Shown piece by piece: positions 49,936 to 50,196 of a DNA stretch of 50,196 nt (within the stretch, counting starts at the first letter, position 1; each line of letters opens with the position of its first letter). The stretch lies in NCBI GenBank assembly GCA_029820045.1, contig JALGVE010000026.1, positions 1-50,196 on the forward strand. The letters are read 5' to 3'. Below the pieces are notes generated by a model. That model made no database searches. It was not told the origin of the DNA and saw only the letters and a program-made list of their open reading frames with translations. Source of the stretch: Candidatus Zipacnadia bacterium (lineage in GTDB: Bacteria > Armatimonadota > Zipacnadia > Zipacnadales > UBA5352). The position numbers were made by a program, and so were the translations under genes.

Positions 49936-50196
49936 CTGGCTGGTGGGTGTGAAGTCTTCTGAGTAGGGCCGGGAGCTGTGTCGCGCCGCATTGAGAGTCG
50001 GGCTAGGAAGCGCGACTTACGCGGGCCGGGAGCCGTTGGAGGGGCCGGGCTTTCCTGGCCGCCGAAGCCTTGGCGAAGGTGGCAGCCCGGCCCGCGACCC
50101 CCGAGACGCGATGGGAACGCCGTACGGAGGGCGGGGCTTCAGCCCCGCCAGGCAGAGACGCCTCAGAACGGCAACGCCCGGCAGGACTGAAGTCCT
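49918..50196. mobile_element. MITE-like element E4, cut by the window end
   Basis: It begins with CAGGAGCATCGTTTTT (49918-49933). From about 49982 to the window end it is the reverse complement of E2 interior 47852-48059 with a few substitutions and a small insertion. The right terminus lies outside the window. The 9 bases between E3 and E4 equal the target-duplication length of the family, consistent with insertion side by side. Confidence 0.75.

Noticed and set aside
1-50196. tRNA or rRNA genes
   Set aside because: I looked for T-loop-like GGTTCGAATCC patterns and cloverleaf context by eye and found none convincing; a covariance-model scan would be decisive.

Overview
The window is a GC-rich bacterial chromosome segment of about 50 kb with dense, mostly operonic housekeeping genes. 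There is no rRNA or tRNA gene, CRISPR array or phage block. Gene content (ScpAB, EF-P, an accB-accC-nusB-xseA-xseB-dxs string like that of Firmicutes and relatives, a copper-amine-oxidase-N surface protein, an O-antigen-ligase-type polymerase, GH51, a 2-oxoacid:ferredoxin oxidoreductase and a large 2-hydroxyacyl-CoA dehydratase activase) suggests an uncultivated Terrabacteria-type lineage. Armatimonadota is my best guess; this is inference from content, not a phylogenetic result.

Layout. 1-94: end of a mobile repeat. 95-937 (-): sugar isomerase/epimerase-like TIM barrel. 1465-5700 (+): giant activase with its own promoter and leader. 5749-16304 (-): a long minus-strand run with an HTH protein, a frameshifted tRNA nucleotidyltransferase, rluB-type pseudouridine synthase, D,D-carboxypeptidase, scpB-scpA, a sugar nucleotidyltransferase, trpS, an M50 protease, a second tRNA nucleotidyltransferase and lysA. 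16474-20224 (-): two exported proteins. 20383-21978 (+): a DNA methyltransferase fused to a nuclease-like domain. 22369-26519 (-): GH51, comF and an exported repeat protein. 26851-31839 (+): Trm112-like, glycosyltransferase, a broken O-antigen ligase/TPR gene, aroQ and an M24 peptidase. 31928-39325 (+): efp-accB-pilin-like-accC-small membrane protein-nusB-xseA-xseB-dxs. 39669-43961 (+): TPR protein, nadK, recN. 43995-47314 (+): korDABC plus a translin-family gene. 47466-end: two tandem paralogous membrane methyltransferase genes, both hit by mobile repeats.

The most unusual content is a family of short, transposase-less elements bounded by a 16-bp inverted terminal repeat with consensus CAGGAGCATCGGTTTT. 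Five copies or ends are visible (1-73, 18700-18909, 47702-48170, 49691-49908, 49918 to the end). The copy at 47702-48170 has a perfect 9-bp target duplication (CACATGGGG) and sits inside a methyltransferase gene; removing it in silico rejoins the reading frame across the site. The copy at 18700-18909 has an 8-of-9 duplication. The interiors carry pairs of perfect palindromes of the same style as palindromes scattered through the intergenic regions. A tandem array of one such palindrome also breaks the O-antigen ligase gene. I read this as a MITE-like family that carries or collects palindromic modules.

Other points of interest: two tRNA nucleotidyltransferases whose loop lengths suggest separate CC- and A-adding enzymes; a biotin-carrier protein with Arg at the usual biotinyl-Lys position; a translin-family gene with no standard start codon for its conserved N-terminus; and a methyltransferase-nuclease fusion.
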